Assembly (NCBI RefSeq): GCF_022179085.1
Contig: NZ_BPQE01000011.1
Location: 424,771-488,770 of the forward strand
Length of the DNA stretch: 64,000 nucleotides
Origin: Methylobacterium aerolatum
GTDB lineage: Bacteria; Pseudomonadota; Alphaproteobacteria; Rhizobiales; Beijerinckiaceae
Direction of reading: 5' to 3'
The notes under the pieces were generated by a model. It did no database searches, was not told the origin of the DNA, and saw only the letters and a program-made list of their open reading frames with translations. Positions 30,608-39,815 of the stretch are shown here, piece by piece. A program made the translations under genes and the position numbers. Position 1 is the first letter of the stretch, and each line of letters opens with the position of its first letter.

Positions 30608-32830
30608 ATGGCGCAGAAGCGTGGCAGGACCGAGCCGAATTTCGACGTTCCGGAGGGCCGGGCCGGCGCGCGCGGCGACCTCGACCTGCGCCTCTCGCGG
30701 GAGGACCGGGCCGGAGGCGGCACCGGCAGGAGCGAAGCGGACACGGGCGAGGGACGCGTGGGCGGGCGGACGGGCAGGGGCGCCTCCAGGGCGCGGGGCG
30801 GCAAGGGTCAAGGCTCGGGCAAAGGCTCGGGCACCTCGCGGGGCGCCAGGCGCGGAGCCCGCCGCCGGTCGTGGCTCGGCCGCCTCGTCTACGGCGTCGT
30901 CGTCCTTGGCCTGTGGGCGGTGGTCGGCCTCGCGGGCCTCATCGCCTATCACGCCTCGCAGCTTCCCCCGATCGATCAGCTCTCGGTACCGAAGCGCCCG
31001 CCGAACATCGCAATTCTCGCGAGTGACGGCTCGCTCTTGGCCAACCGGGGCGAGACCGGCGGCCGGACCGTCTCCATCAAGGAACTGCCGCCCTACCTGC
31101 CCCGCGCCTTCGTGGCGATCGAGGACCGGCGGTTCTACAGCCACATGGGCATCGATCCCGTGGGCATCGTCCGCGCCATCGGGCAGAACCTCACCCGGCG
31201 CGGCGTGGCCCAGGGCGGCTCGACCCTGACGCAGCAGCTCGCCAAGAACCTGTTCCTCACGCAGGAACGGACGGCCTCGCGCAAGATCCAGGAGGCGATC
31301 CTCGCCCTCTGGCTGGAGCACAAGTACACGAAGGACGAGATCCTCGAACTCTACCTCAACCGCGTCTATTTCGGCGCCGGGGCCTACGGCGTCGAGGCGG
31401 CGGCGCAGCGCTATTTCGGCCGCCCGGCCAAGGACGTGAGCCTTGCCCAGGCCGCGATGCTCGGCGGCCTCGTCCAGGCGCCGTCGCGGCTGGCGCCGAA
31501 CCGCAACCTTCCCGCCGCCCAGGCCCGCGCGGCGCAGGTGCTGGCGGCGATGCAGGAACTCGGTTTCGCCTCGGCCCAGGATACGAAGGTCGCCCTGGCC
31601 CAGCCGGCGAGGCCCGCAAGCGTCCGGGGCGGCGGCTCGGCCAACTACGTCGCCGACCTCGTGATGGACGTGCTCGACGATTACGTCGGCAAGTTCGAGA
31701 CCGACATCACCGTCCAGACCACCGTCGATCCCACCCAGCAGGCCATGGCCGAGCGGGCCCTGGTCGACGAACTCAACAAGCAGGGCGCGCGCTACAACGT
31801 CAGCCAGGGCGCCCTCGTGTCCATGCGGCCGGACGGGGCGATCCGCTCCCTGATCGGCGGGCGGGACTACGCCCAGAGCCAGTTCAACCGCGCCACCAAC
31901 GCGAAACGCCAGCCGGGCTCGTCGTTCAAGCCCTTCGTCTACCTCGCCGCCGTCGAGCACGGGATGACCCCCGATACGGTGCGGGAGGATGCGCCGGTGA
32001 AGATCGGCAACTGGGCGCCGGAGAACTATTCCCACCGCTACACCGGTCCGGTGACGCTGCGGACGGCCCTGGCCCAATCGCTGAACACCGTCGCCGTCCG
32101 GCTGGGCCAGGAGGTCGGCCCCAAGACCGTGGTGCAGACGGCCCAGCGCCTCGGCATCACGTCGCCGCTCCAGGCCAACGGCTCGATCGCGCTGGGAACC
32201 TCGGAGGTCACCCTGCTGGAGATGGTCGGCGCCTACGGTGCCATCGCCAACGGCGGCACAGGGGTGATCCCCTACGTCGTCGCCCTGGTGAAGGGCGCGG
32301 ACGGCAAGGTGCTCTACAAGCGCTCGGACAGCGGCCTTGGCCGGGTCATCGAGCCCGAGGCGGACGGGATGATGAACGCCATGATGCACGAGACCTTCGT
32401 CTCCGGCACGGCGAAGAAGGCGGACATCCCCGGCTGGGACCTCGCGGGCAAGACCGGCACGACCCAGGACTACAAGGACGCGTGGTTCATCGGCTTCTCC
32501 GGAAGCCTCGTGACCGGCGTCTGGCTCGGCAACGACGACGGCGAGGTCACCAAGAAGGTCACGGGCGGCAACCTGCCCGTCGAAATCTGGAAGACCTACA
32601 TGAGCCAGGCGCTGAAGGGTCAGAACCCCGTTCCGCTGCCGAACATGAACCGCTGGCGCAGGGCGCCGGAAACGACGGCCTCCGTGGCGAGCGAGGGACC
32701 GGCAGCCATCCTGAACCAGATCTTCGGCGACACCCGGGCGCCCGCGCCCCAGCCCCAGGCCGAAGCGCCCCGCCGCCGTCAGCAACGCGCGGAGCCGAAC
32801 TTCTTCGAGAAGCTTTTCGGGATCGACTGA
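30608..32830 (+). CDS. penicillin-binding protein 1A (bifunctional transglycosylase/transpeptidase)
   Basis: The 740-aa protein has a basic Gly-rich cytoplasmic tail, one membrane anchor (about residues 100-120), a GT51 domain (FVAIEDRRFYSHMGIDP, GGSTLTQQLAKNLFLT) and a transpeptidase domain with S438 in SSFKPF, the SLN triad in AQSLNTVAVRL and KTGTT. It polymerises and cross-links peptidoglycan. The ~100-residue Gly/Arg-rich N-terminal tail is unusually long. Confidence 0.95.
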   Translation: MAQKRGRTEPNFDVPEGRAGARGDLDLRLSREDRAGGGTGRSEADTGEGRVGGRTGRGASRARGGKGQGSGKGSGTSRGARRGARRRSWLGRLVYGVVVLGLWAVVGLAGLIAYHASQLPPIDQLSVPKRPPNIAILASDGSLLANRGETGGRTVSIKELPPYLPRAFVAIEDRRFYSHMGIDPVGIVRAIGQNLTRRGVAQGGSTLTQQLAKNLFLTQERTASRKIQEAILALWLEHKYTKDEILELYLNRVYFGAGAYGVEAAAQRYFGRPAKDVSLAQAAMLGGLVQAPSRLAPNRNLPAAQARAAQVLAAMQELGFASAQDTKVALAQPARPASVRGGGSANYVADLVMDVLDDYVGKFETDITVQTTVDPTQQAMAERALVDELNKQGARYNVSQGALVSMRPDGAIRSLIGGRDYAQSQFNRATNAKRQPGSSFKPFVYLAAVEHGMTPDTVREDAPVKIGNWAPENYSHRYTGPVTLRTALAQSLNTVAVRLGQEVGPKTVVQTAQRLGITSPLQANGSIALGTSEVTLLEMVGAYGAIANGGTGVIPYVVALVKGADGKVLYKRSDSGLGRVIEPEADGMMNAMMHETFVSGTAKKADIPGWDLAGKTGTTQDYKDAWFIGFSGSLVTGVWLGNDDGEVTKKVTGGNLPVEIWKTYMSQALKGQNPVPLPNMNRWRRAPETTASVASEGPAAILNQIFGDTRAPAPQPQAEAPRRRQQRAEPNFFEKLFGID

Positions 32831-33059
32831 CGAATTGCCGAACGCTGCCCGCGAGTCGATCCGACCGGACGCGTCAGCGGAGGTCGGAAAATCCGACGTG
32901 GAGACAAAGGACTGACGCGATTTCCGGGATTTTTTGTCTCGCACCCGGTCCACGGCCCTCATGGGCGAAGCGACGCAAAGCGGGGCAGCGGAACCTTTTG
33001 CGTTGGGGCGCCTCCCTGGATGACGGGTGACGCTCCGGGGCAGCGGCCCGGTCGGGCTA

Positions 33060-33899
33060 TCACAGCATGGGCAGGATGCGCGGCTTCGGCCCACGCGGGA
33101 ATTCCGACTCGATCAGGGCGATCTCGGCGGAATTGAGCTGGATGTCGGCCGCCGCGGCGTTCTCCACGGCCCGGTCGGCGCGGGCGGTCTTGGGAATCGT
33201 GAAGACGTTCGGCAGTCGCAGCAGGAAAGCCAGCACCACGGAATGGGGCGAGACGCCGTGGGCCTCCGCGATGCCCTGGAGCACGCGCCCGCCGGAACTC
33301 GCGGGCTCCGGGAAATCGCCGCTGCCGAAGGGGGAGTAGCCGACCAGCGCCACGCCATGGGCTGTGCACCAGGGCAGGACCGCGTGTTCGATCGCCCGCA
33401 CCGACGGCGAGTAGTAGACCTGATTGCAGGCGATGCGGTCCGGCCCCGCGATGGCCAGGGCCTCCTCGAGGTCTGGCACGTCGAAGTTGCTGACGCCCCA
33501 GGACAGGATCTTGCCCGCCTGCCGCAGATCCTCGAACCCGGCGATGGTCTCGGCGAGCGGGTGACTTCCCCGCCAATGGAGCAGGTAGCAATCGAGACGG
33601 TCGGTCCCGAGGCGCCGCAGAGAAGCCTCGCAGGCGCGCACCACACCCCGCCGCGTCGCGTTGCTCGGCACCACCTTCGAGACCAGGAAGATCTCCTCCC
33701 GGCAGTCGGCGATGGCCTCGGCCACCATCACCTCGGCGTCACCGTACATCTCTGCGGTGTCGATATGGGTCATGCCCGCGTCGATCCCCGCCCGGAGGGC
33801 CTGGATCGCCCGCGACCGGTCGAAGGTATCGATCCGCCACGTCCCCTGTCCGATCACTGGAACGGAGACGCGTGCCGCCCCGAAGCCCTTCGCGCGCAT
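33060..33899 (-). CDS. aldo/keto reductase
   Basis: The protein (about 279 aa) has the AKR TIM-barrel motifs: GMTHIDTAEMYGDAEVMVA (catalytic Asp/Tyr), the lysine in FLVSKVVPSNA, His in CYLLHWRGSHPL and the C-terminal FTIPKTARADRAVENAA NADP site. ATG at 33899 has AGGGGG 9-10 nt upstream; ATG at 33938 is also in frame. Substrate unknown. Confidence 0.9.
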   Translation of the reverse strand: MRAKGFGAARVSVPVIGQGTWRIDTFDRSRAIQALRAGIDAGMTHIDTAEMYGDAEVMVAEAIADCREEIFLVSKVVPSNATRRGVVRACEASLRRLGTDRLDCYLLHWRGSHPLAETIAGFEDLRQAGKILSWGVSNFDVPDLEEALAIAGPDRIACNQVYYSPSVRAIEHAVLPWCTAHGVALVGYSPFGSGDFPEPASSGGRVLQGIAEAHGVSPHSVVLAFLLRLPNVFTIPKTARADRAVENAAAADIQLNSAEIALIESEFPRGPKPRILPML

Positions 33900-34177
33900 C
33901 TCGACGTCCCCCTGCTCGACGCCCTGTTGGTCGGGCATATTGAAATACCCGGCACCGCGATAGGCTCCCGCCTGACGCCGCGCCGGGCCGGTCACGGCGA
34001 AGGAGGCCGGCCGCCGCCGCCGACGCCTTAATCGCGCCATCATGGGCGGGTGAGCAAGATCGCGACGCTACGCGCATTCGTAGACTTTTGGCCAGGGCCG
34101 CGACCGTGTCCCCGACGCTCGACTGGTGTGCGAAGAACGGACTTGTCGCCGATGGCGGATGCCTGGAGGTGTGCTGA

Positions 34178-35242
34178 ATGCTGCCGCCGCACCGCTGGTT
34201 CTGGATTCTCATCGTGCTCGCGGCCGGGCTGGCCGGGCTGCTCTACAATTTCGTCTTCGCCGCCGGCGAGTCGCCGCTCGCCGGGTTGACCTACGGCCTC
34301 TGCATGGGCGTGGCGGTGCTGGCCTTCGATCGGGGGCTGATCCTAGCCGGCCTGCAGGCACGGATCCGGCGCTGGCCGGCCTGGGCCTACGTCCCGGCGG
34401 CGGAATTCGCCTATGTGCTGATGATTGCGGCCGGCTGCGCCCTCGGGGGTCTGGTGGTCTGGACGCTCGGCCTCACCAACGACGACCTCAAGACCGCCTC
34501 GCGTCTGACGCCGCGCGTCCTCGCCTACTCCCTGGCCGTGTCCGCGCTTCTCGTCTTCGTGGTGCGGATGCGCGACCTGATCGGCGGCGAGGTCTTCGTG
34601 AACTTCATGATCGGCCGCTATCACCGGCCCGTCGAGGAGGAGCGGATCTTTCTGTTCCTCGATGTCGTCGGCTCCACCGCCTTCGCCGAAGCCCATGGCG
34701 ACCTGCGGGCGCAGGAATACCTTGGCGCCGTCTTCGCGGCCCTCGCCGAGCCCGTGCGGCGGCACGACGGCTCGGTGGACGACTATATCGGCGACCTCGC
34801 CATGATCACCTGGCCGATCCATCGCGGCCTGAAGGAGGGCAACTGCGTCGGGTGCTTGTTCTCGGTTCTCGACCGGATCGAGGCCGATGCCGACGCGTGG
34901 AAGGCGCGCTTCGGGACGGTGCCGCGCCTGCGCGCCGCCCTTCACGGCGGGTCGGTGGTCACGGCGGAAGTGGGCGTCGACCGGCACAAGATCGCGTATT
35001 TCGGCGACGCGGTGAACGTCACCTCGCGGATCGAAGCCCTGTGCCGCCCGCTCGGCGTCGACAACCTGATCTCGCAGGATCTCTTGGACCGTCTCGGCCG
35101 GTTGCCCGCGGGCATCCGCGCCCGGTCGCTGGGGTCCCACGCCCTTCGAGGCCGGGGGGCACCCCTCGCCGTGGCGACGTTGGAGCGGGGCGTTGCAGCA
35201 CACCTGCCCCACCAGAACGCGAGGCTCGCGGCCGCTCGGTAG
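34178..35242 (+). CDS. class III adenylate/guanylate cyclase with N-terminal membrane domain
   Basis: The 354-aa protein has about four N-terminal membrane helices (residues 8-130) and a class III cyclase domain with the metal site FLFLDVVGSTAFAEAHGD, DDYIGDLAMITWP, and the AYFGDAVNVTSRIEAL nucleotide region. It should make cAMP or cGMP from ATP/GTP in response to a membrane signal. It is transcribed alone. Confidence 0.88.
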   Translation: MLPPHRWFWILIVLAAGLAGLLYNFVFAAGESPLAGLTYGLCMGVAVLAFDRGLILAGLQARIRRWPAWAYVPAAEFAYVLMIAAGCALGGLVVWTLGLTNDDLKTASRLTPRVLAYSLAVSALLVFVVRMRDLIGGEVFVNFMIGRYHRPVEEERIFLFLDVVGSTAFAEAHGDLRAQEYLGAVFAALAEPVRRHDGSVDDYIGDLAMITWPIHRGLKEGNCVGCLFSVLDRIEADADAWKARFGTVPRLRAALHGGSVVTAEVGVDRHKIAYFGDAVNVTSRIEALCRPLGVDNLISQDLLDRLGRLPAGIRARSLGSHALRGRGAPLAVATLERGVAAHLPHQNARLAAAR

Positions 35243-35266
35243 GGCCGAGCGCCGGGTCGCGCCGGA

Positions 35267-35521
35267 TCAGGCGTCCCGCGCGACCACCGCCTTGAGCGCC
35301 GCGTTGATGCGGTCCTGCCAACCCGGCCCGTCCTTCTGGAAGTGGGCCAGCACCTGGCTATCGAGCCGCAGGGTCACGCTTTCGCGCACGCCCGGCGCCG
35401 CCGCGGGGGCGGCGGGCTGAGCCGGAGCAGCGGCGGCGGGTTTGGTCGTCGCCTTGCGGAAGGCGGCCTCGGCGGCGGCACGCGCATCCGTCGGCCGGCG
35501 GCGATCGCGGGAGTCGATCAT
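35267..35521 (-). CDS. BrnA-type antitoxin-like protein without a toxin partner
   Basis: The 84-aa protein has a disordered Ala/Pro-rich N-terminus and a ribbon-helix-helix end, ESVTLRLDSQVLAHFQ then GPGWQDRINAALK, which is the BrnA antitoxin signature. No BrnT toxin gene is adjacent. ATG at 35521 starts 8 bp after the upstream stop; a TTG at 35533 overlaps it. Confidence 0.72.
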   Translation of the reverse strand: MIDSRDRRRPTDARAAAEAAFRKATTKPAAAAPAQPAAPAAAPGVRESVTLRLDSQVLAHFQKDGPGWQDRINAALKAVVARDA

Positions 35522-35529
35522 GGGCCGCG

Positions 35530-35856
35530 TCAATCCTTCTTGGCCGTCTTGCGGCTGGCCGCCTTGCGCGACCGCTCCTTGGCAGCCTTGGCCTCGTCGG
35601 CCTCCTGCTTGGCGGTGGCGGCGGCTTGGGCGTCGGATGCCTCCTTGGCGAGACGCAGGGCGCGCAGGCGCTTGGTGCGCTCATCGACGGCGACCTGCGC
35701 CGCGAGATGTTCCGCCATGGCCTGGGCCCCCTCGCGGGCCATGCGCTCGGCCCGCTCGGCGCGCTCGGCCTTGTTCTCAGCCCGCAGGCGGGCCTCGGTC
35801 TCGGCAGCGCGGACCTCTTCCGCCTCGTCGAGGTCGGTCTCGATGTCGTCGCTCAT
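35530..35856 (-). CDS. charged helical protein of unknown function
   Basis: The 108-aa product is almost all Ala, Glu, Lys and Arg and should form one long helix or coiled coil, ending in a Lys/Arg-rich tail (RSRKAASRKTAKKD) like nucleic-acid-binding tails. It is probably co-transcribed with the BrnA-like gene just downstream. No family recognised. Confidence 0.6.
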   Translation of the reverse strand: MSDDIETDLDEAEEVRAAETEARLRAENKAERAERAERMAREGAQAMAEHLAAQVAVDERTKRLRALRLAKEASDAQAAATAKQEADEAKAAKERSRKAASRKTAKKD

Positions 35857-36064
35857 TGTATCCCTTTCGTCCTGCCCCGACGGATGAGGGACCGCCCCGC
35901 AAGGGGCGGCTATCGGGGGAGGTCCGGCCTGTTCGAGAGAGGCGGAAGGGGCCGGATCACCCGGCCCGCACGATCCGCCGGAGGGCGGACCGATTAAGCC
36001 GGAATGTTAACGCCTTTAGCATGAGCGCCACGGGTCTGGCGAATCCGGGAGGTGTGAAGACTGC

Positions 36065-37033
36065 TCAGCGGGTGCGGAACGCCAGTGGAATCGTCACCGA
36101 CAGGCTCGGAATCGTCACCCCGGCGGGGGCGGGCGGCATCCCGCCACGCACCGCCGACAAGGCAGCGCTGTCGATGGCGCCGACGCCGCTCGACGACGAC
36201 AGGCCCGCGCTCACCACCTGACCGGACCGGGTGACGGTGAAGCGCACCACCGCCGTGCCCCCGGAGGTGCCGCTAGCCGCGTTCGCGTTCATGCGGCCGT
36301 GGATCGCGGCGCTGATCGCGCCCTTCCACTGAGCCATCGCACCCGGATCGTTGCCCGCGGCGGCACGGCCCGCGCTGCTCGCCCGGGAGGCGGCGGCGGA
36401 TTCCCGCGCCGCACCCTCGCGGGCCTGGGCGGCCTTGGTCCGTGCCTCGCGGGCGGCCTTCTCCCTGGCCTTCTCGCGGGCCTCCTTGATCTCCTCCAGG
36501 CGCTCTTTGCGCTCCTCTTCCCGGCGCTTCTCCTCCCGGATCTTGCGCTGGCGGGCCTCGCGCTCGGCCTTGACCTTCTCGGGATCGGGCTCGATCACCG
36601 TCTTGGCGAGCTCGGGCGGGGGAGGCGCCAGGGGCTCGGCCTGCTGTGCGGTCGAGGTGATCACCTGGCTCGGGGGCTCCTCGACCTGGGCTTCCTTCGG
36701 CGGCTCGACCGCCTGAACCGCCTCGGGCGGGGTTTCGGCCATCTCGGTGGGCGGCGGGGGCTGGATCGCCTCCTCGATCGGCTCCTCGACGGGCTTCGCC
36801 TCGGGCGGCGCCTCCTGGCTCGCCTGCTGCTCGGCGGGCGCCTGGGTCTGCGCGTCGGCCATCACCGGGGCGAGATCGACCGTCACCAGTTGCTCGCCCA
36901 CGGGAGCGGGCGGCGCGAGGCGCAGCACCATCAGCGCCACCAGCACGAGGCCGTGGAGGATCAGGGCGACGAGGAAGGCGGCGACCAGCCCGGTCGGGCG
37001 GCGCGACAGGGCCGTCGAGGTCAGCGCGGTCAT
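36065..37033 (-). CDS. tonB: TonB-family energy transducer
   Basis: The 322-aa protein has one N-terminal membrane helix (LVAAFLVALILHGLVLVALM), a Pro/Glu-rich periplasmic spacer (~60-150), a highly charged helix (~150-210) and a TonB C-terminal domain (ISAAIHGRMNANA, AVVRFTVTRSGQVVSAGLS). It carries energy from ExbB-ExbD to outer-membrane receptors. It is the last gene of the exbB-exbD-tonB run. The charged helix gives it some TolA character. Confidence 0.88.
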   Translation of the reverse strand: MTALTSTALSRRPTGLVAAFLVALILHGLVLVALMVLRLAPPAPVGEQLVTVDLAPVMADAQTQAPAEQQASQEAPPEAKPVEEPIEEAIQPPPPTEMAETPPEAVQAVEPPKEAQVEEPPSQVITSTAQQAEPLAPPPPELAKTVIEPDPEKVKAEREARQRKIREEKRREEERKERLEEIKEAREKAREKAAREARTKAAQAREGAARESAAASRASSAGRAAAGNDPGAMAQWKGAISAAIHGRMNANAASGTSGGTAVVRFTVTRSGQVVSAGLSSSSGVGAIDSAALSAVRGGMPPAPAGVTIPSLSVTIPLAFRTR

Positions 37034-37037
37034 CGGT

Positions 37038-37526
37038 TCAGCGGGCGGTCCCTGCGGGGGCGGGGGAGGGCGCGGCGGCGGATCCGCCGCTCGGCGCCTG
37101 CGCGACGAGGGAGACCTTCGAGAACCCGGCCTGACCGACGAGGCCCATCACCTCCATCACCTTGCCGTAGGGCACGTCGCGGTCGCCGCGCACGAGGATC
37201 ACTTGGTCCTTGTTCTCGGCGGCCATCTCCTTCAGCCGCGGCACGAGGCTGTCCATGGTCAGGACCTCCTTGGCGATGGAGGGATTGCCGTCCTTGTCGA
37301 CGGTGACCTCCAGGGGCTTCTTCGCCTGCGCCACCTTGGGCGCGGAGGTCTTCGGCAGTTGCACCGGCACGCCCGTGGTCATCAGCGGCGCCGCGACCAT
37401 GAAGATGATCAGCAGCACCAGCATCACGTCGACCATCGGCGTGACATTGATGTCGGCCATCGGGGCGTCGTCGAGGCCGTCCTCGTCGCCCATCCCGTCG
37501 CCGGACCTGATCGAACCCATCGCCAT
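37038..37526 (-). CDS. exbD: biopolymer transport protein ExbD
   Basis: The 162-aa protein shows the ExbD/TolR signature [20 protein letters not shown] with the membrane Asp in VDVML, then a periplasmic domain ([17 protein letters not shown]) and Pro/Ala-rich tail. It forms the proton channel with ExbB. Confidence 0.92.
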   Translation of the reverse strand: MAMGSIRSGDGMGDEDGLDDAPMADINVTPMVDVMLVLLIIFMVAAPLMTTGVPVQLPKTSAPKVAQAKKPLEVTVDKDGNPSIAKEVLTMDSLVPRLKEMAAENKDQVILVRGDRDVPYGKVMEVMGLVGQAGFSKVSLVAQAPSGGSAAAPSPAPAGTAR

Positions 37527-37567
37527 CGGCTTGCCCTTTCGTCTCCCCGCGTCGTTTCGCCCGCGGC

Positions 37568-38257
37568 CTATTCGGCGGCGGCGCGATGCTGGGCGCCGCG
37601 GTCGCGGGCCAGGCGGTTGCCGAGGAGGGCGATCCCGGTCGTGAAGCGGCTCTGGATGGCGCCAACGTCGCCGGTGAGCTTGTTGTAGGCCATCACCGCC
37701 GGGATCGCGACGACGAGACCGATGGCAGTGGCGAACAGCGCCTCGGCGATGCCCGGCGCGACGACGGCGAGGGACGTATCCTGGCTGCGGGCGATGGACG
37801 AGAACGAGTTCATGATGCCCCAGACGGTCCCGAACAGGCCGACGAAGGGCGCCGTCGAGCCGGAGGTCGCGAGAAGCGACAGGCCGGTCTTCAACCGCTT
37901 GATCTCCGAGCCCAGCGCCACCCGCATGGCCCGCTCGATCCGCTCCCGGCGCTCGGCACGGGTCTCGCTCGCGTCCTGGTCACGCCATGCCTCGACGGCC
38001 GCGTTGACCACGTGGCCGGCCAAGCCGGGGAGCGTCGTGTCCAGGGTACCGCCCGTGCGCACCATGGTCTCGAAAGCCTTGGCCTGGCGCCGGGCGGCGG
38101 TGAGCCGCACGATCTTCTCGAACACCACCGTCCAGCAGGCGATGGAGGCGATGACCAGAAGGATCATCACGCCCTTCACGATGGGGTCGGCCTGGAAGAA
38201 CAACCCCAGGAAGGAGAAATCGTGGGCCTCGATCGGGGCGGCCTGGGTCGGGTCCAT
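37568..38257 (-). CDS. exbB: biopolymer transport protein ExbB
   Basis: The 229-aa protein has three membrane helices ([17 protein letters not shown] near residue 30; [15 protein letters not shown] and [19 protein letters not shown] in the C-terminal half), as in ExbB/TolQ/MotA. ATG at 38257 gives the family length; upstream in-frame sequence is Arg-rich and unlikely to be coding. Confidence 0.92.
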   Translation of the reverse strand: MDPTQAAPIEAHDFSFLGLFFQADPIVKGVMILLVIASIACWTVVFEKIVRLTAARRQAKAFETMVRTGGTLDTTLPGLAGHVVNAAVEAWRDQDASETRAERRERIERAMRVALGSEIKRLKTGLSLLATSGSTAPFVGLFGTVWGIMNSFSSIARSQDTSLAVVAPGIAEALFATAIGLVVAIPAVMAYNKLTGDVGAIQSRFTTGIALLGNRLARDRGAQHRAAAE

Positions 38258-38333
38258 GTCGGGCTCCTCGCGTCGCTTGCGTTGAGGTTGGGCGCGCCGA
38301 CCCGACAAGCGGGTCGAACGAAAAGCCCTTCGC

Positions 38334-38355
38334 GCCCGGCGGGATCCCGCCGGGC
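38334..38355 (-). promoter_or_regulatory. 22-bp perfect palindrome upstream of exbB
   Basis: GCCCGGCGGGATCCCGCCGGGC is its own reverse complement. It lies 28 bp after the stop of the exported protein gene and ~77 bp before exbB, followed on the minus strand by a short TTTT. It could be a weak terminator, an mRNA processing hairpin or an operator. Confidence 0.5.
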
Positions 38356-38383
38356 CCATAAACTTCCGGTGCGTGCGACCGCC

Positions 38384-38863
38384 TCAGCGGTCGAACGGGA
38401 TGGTCGCCTTACTCTCGGTTTCCGTCCGCTCGAGGCAGGTGTCGCGCGCGCCCTCGCCCTCGCAGGCCAGCACGTCGTTCAACAGGACGCGGCCGACCTT
38501 CTGGCAGGTGATGCCCGCGAAATCGAAGATCTTGATCGTGGTCTTGCGCGCCGGGATCGGCCCGAGTTCCACCGCCACGCGCTTCTGGGCCACGCCGTCG
38601 GTGTCGAAGGCGAACAGATCGACCTTATAGCTCTTGAAGGCGCCACCACGGCTGTTGTCGACCAGCATCGTGATCCGGCAGGCGTCGCCCGCCGTCTCGG
38701 CCTTGTTGAGCTGGAGCTTGATCGGCGCGGCCTTCTCGGCGCCGCCCTCCTGCGCGGATGCCGGAACCGCCGATGCCGCCAGCGCCACCGCCGCCGTCAG
38801 CGCGAGCGAACGGGCCGTGTGGCGCAGGCCGGGGCGGGAAAAGGTGAAGGTCTCGCTCAGCAC
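38384..38863 (-). CDS. exported protein of unknown function upstream of exbB
   Basis: The 159-aa protein begins at GTG 38863 (GAGAGGA 10 nt upstream) and has a signal peptide with AAVALAASAVPASAQ. The mature domain has four Cys and a beta-rich pattern (CRITMLVDNSRGGAFKSYKV, VAVELGPIPARKTTIKIFDF). It precedes exbB-exbD-tonB on the same strand, so a role in the same envelope system is possible. Confidence 0.75.
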   Translation of the reverse strand: MLSETFTFSRPGLRHTARSLALTAAVALAASAVPASAQEGGAEKAAPIKLQLNKAETAGDACRITMLVDNSRGGAFKSYKVDLFAFDTDGVAQKRVAVELGPIPARKTTIKIFDFAGITCQKVGRVLLNDVLACEGEGARDTCLERTETESKATIPFDR

Positions 38864-38904
38864 CGTGTTGACATCCTCTCGTCGTTTCAACCCGCCGGGC
38901 CCCG

Positions 38905-39390
38905 TCAATGCAGCACGGCGGAGGCCGGGCGCGCGGGCACGAGCCGCGTGGCGGCGGAGTTGATGGTGCCTGCGGCGGCCCGGATGGCCGCCACCAGACG
39001 TGGCGCGGTCTCTCGCCCCGCCAACGAGGCTGCCCCCTGCGCCACTTCGTCCCAGCGGCCCCGGCGTCCCCGGCCGATCAGGGCCACCAGGGCGCATTCG
39101 TGGCCGGTCAGGCGGCAGCAACTCGCCGGCATGAACGACCAATCGCCGTCGCGCTCGATCCGCAGGGCGCGGACGATCCCGACGACCTTCGCCACGAAGC
39201 TCGGACCCTCGACGGCTCCGAGCAGCGCCTCGGCGCCGTTGAAGGCGGCGTCCCAGCAGGCCACGTCGCCGGTCATGTAGCCGGCCGCCACGAACCGCGC
39301 GACGGAGAGGGCGAGAATCTCGGCCTCGTCACCACAGGCGTCGCCGACCCGTTGCATCGCCGCCCCGGAGGGCGCGCTCGACTCGTGCAA
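38905..39390 (-). CDS. protein of unknown function at the head of the exbB-tonB cluster
   Basis: The 161-aa protein lacks a signal peptide, is Ala-rich and helical, and has a conserved-looking MPASCCRLTGHECALVAL segment with three Cys and a His, which could be a metal site. It lies 41 bp upstream of the exported protein gene on the same strand. No family recognised. Confidence 0.65.
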   Translation of the reverse strand: MHESSAPSGAAMQRVGDACGDEAEILALSVARFVAAGYMTGDVACWDAAFNGAEALLGAVEGPSFVAKVVGIVRALRIERDGDWSFMPASCCRLTGHECALVALIGRGRRGRWDEVAQGAASLAGRETAPRLVAAIRAAAGTINSAATRLVPARPASAVLH

Positions 39391-39815
39391 GGAAGACCTC
39401 CGCCGAACAGCACGGGCCGCGCGCGGGTGGGGGCGGGCCCCGCGGGAGCCGGGGGCGACCGCGTTCGGTGTCGGGAGGTAACGGGAACCGGACCGCGCAT
39501 CAAGAGCCAGAGCAAATATCAGAGCGGTTCCAAACTGTTAGCGCGGCAGGGCGGCGACCCGCCCGATTCGCGAGATCGCCCCGAACCTTGCCGGGCCGCG
39601 CGATGCCCACCCGCGCGGGTTGTTTCCTCTCCCGTCGGCTCTCTCCGTGATACGCTCCCTTGATGGCTCCGGACCCCTCGGCCATATCTCGGCAGCCCCG
39701 ATCGATCGGTCCGGGGGGAGTGCTGCGCATTGCGGGCTCCATGGCGCCGGGGCGCCCATCGGCCGGGGGCGTCTGGTTCGCCGGTCCGGGGCTCCATGGG
39801 AGGAAGACTGCCGCG
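39391..39815. other. intergenic region between the TonB cluster and hsp20
   Basis: No convincing gene is seen. It should hold divergent promoters for the unknown gene at 38905-39390 and hsp20, and the GC-rich hsp20 leader. I could not pick out a heat-shock sigma-32 promoter with certainty. Confidence 0.45.
39791..39804 (+). promoter_or_regulatory. hairpin masking the hsp20 ribosome site (possible RNA thermometer)
   Basis: CTCC (39792-39795) can pair with GGAG (39799-39802) around an ATG loop, hiding the SD GGAGGA of hsp20. The geometry resembles the last hairpin of ROSE elements of rhizobial small heat-shock genes (anti-SD followed at once by the SD). The longer ROSE leader was not verified. 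Confidence 0.35.

Noticed and set aside
30478-33094. Long antisense frame over the PBP1A gene
   Set aside because: PBP1A has all catalytic motifs on the plus strand; the antisense product resembles no family.
39660-39815. N-terminal extension of hsp20 from ATG 39660
   Set aside because: The added 52 residues do not resemble small heat-shock proteins, and ATG 39816 has an SD and the normal N-terminus.
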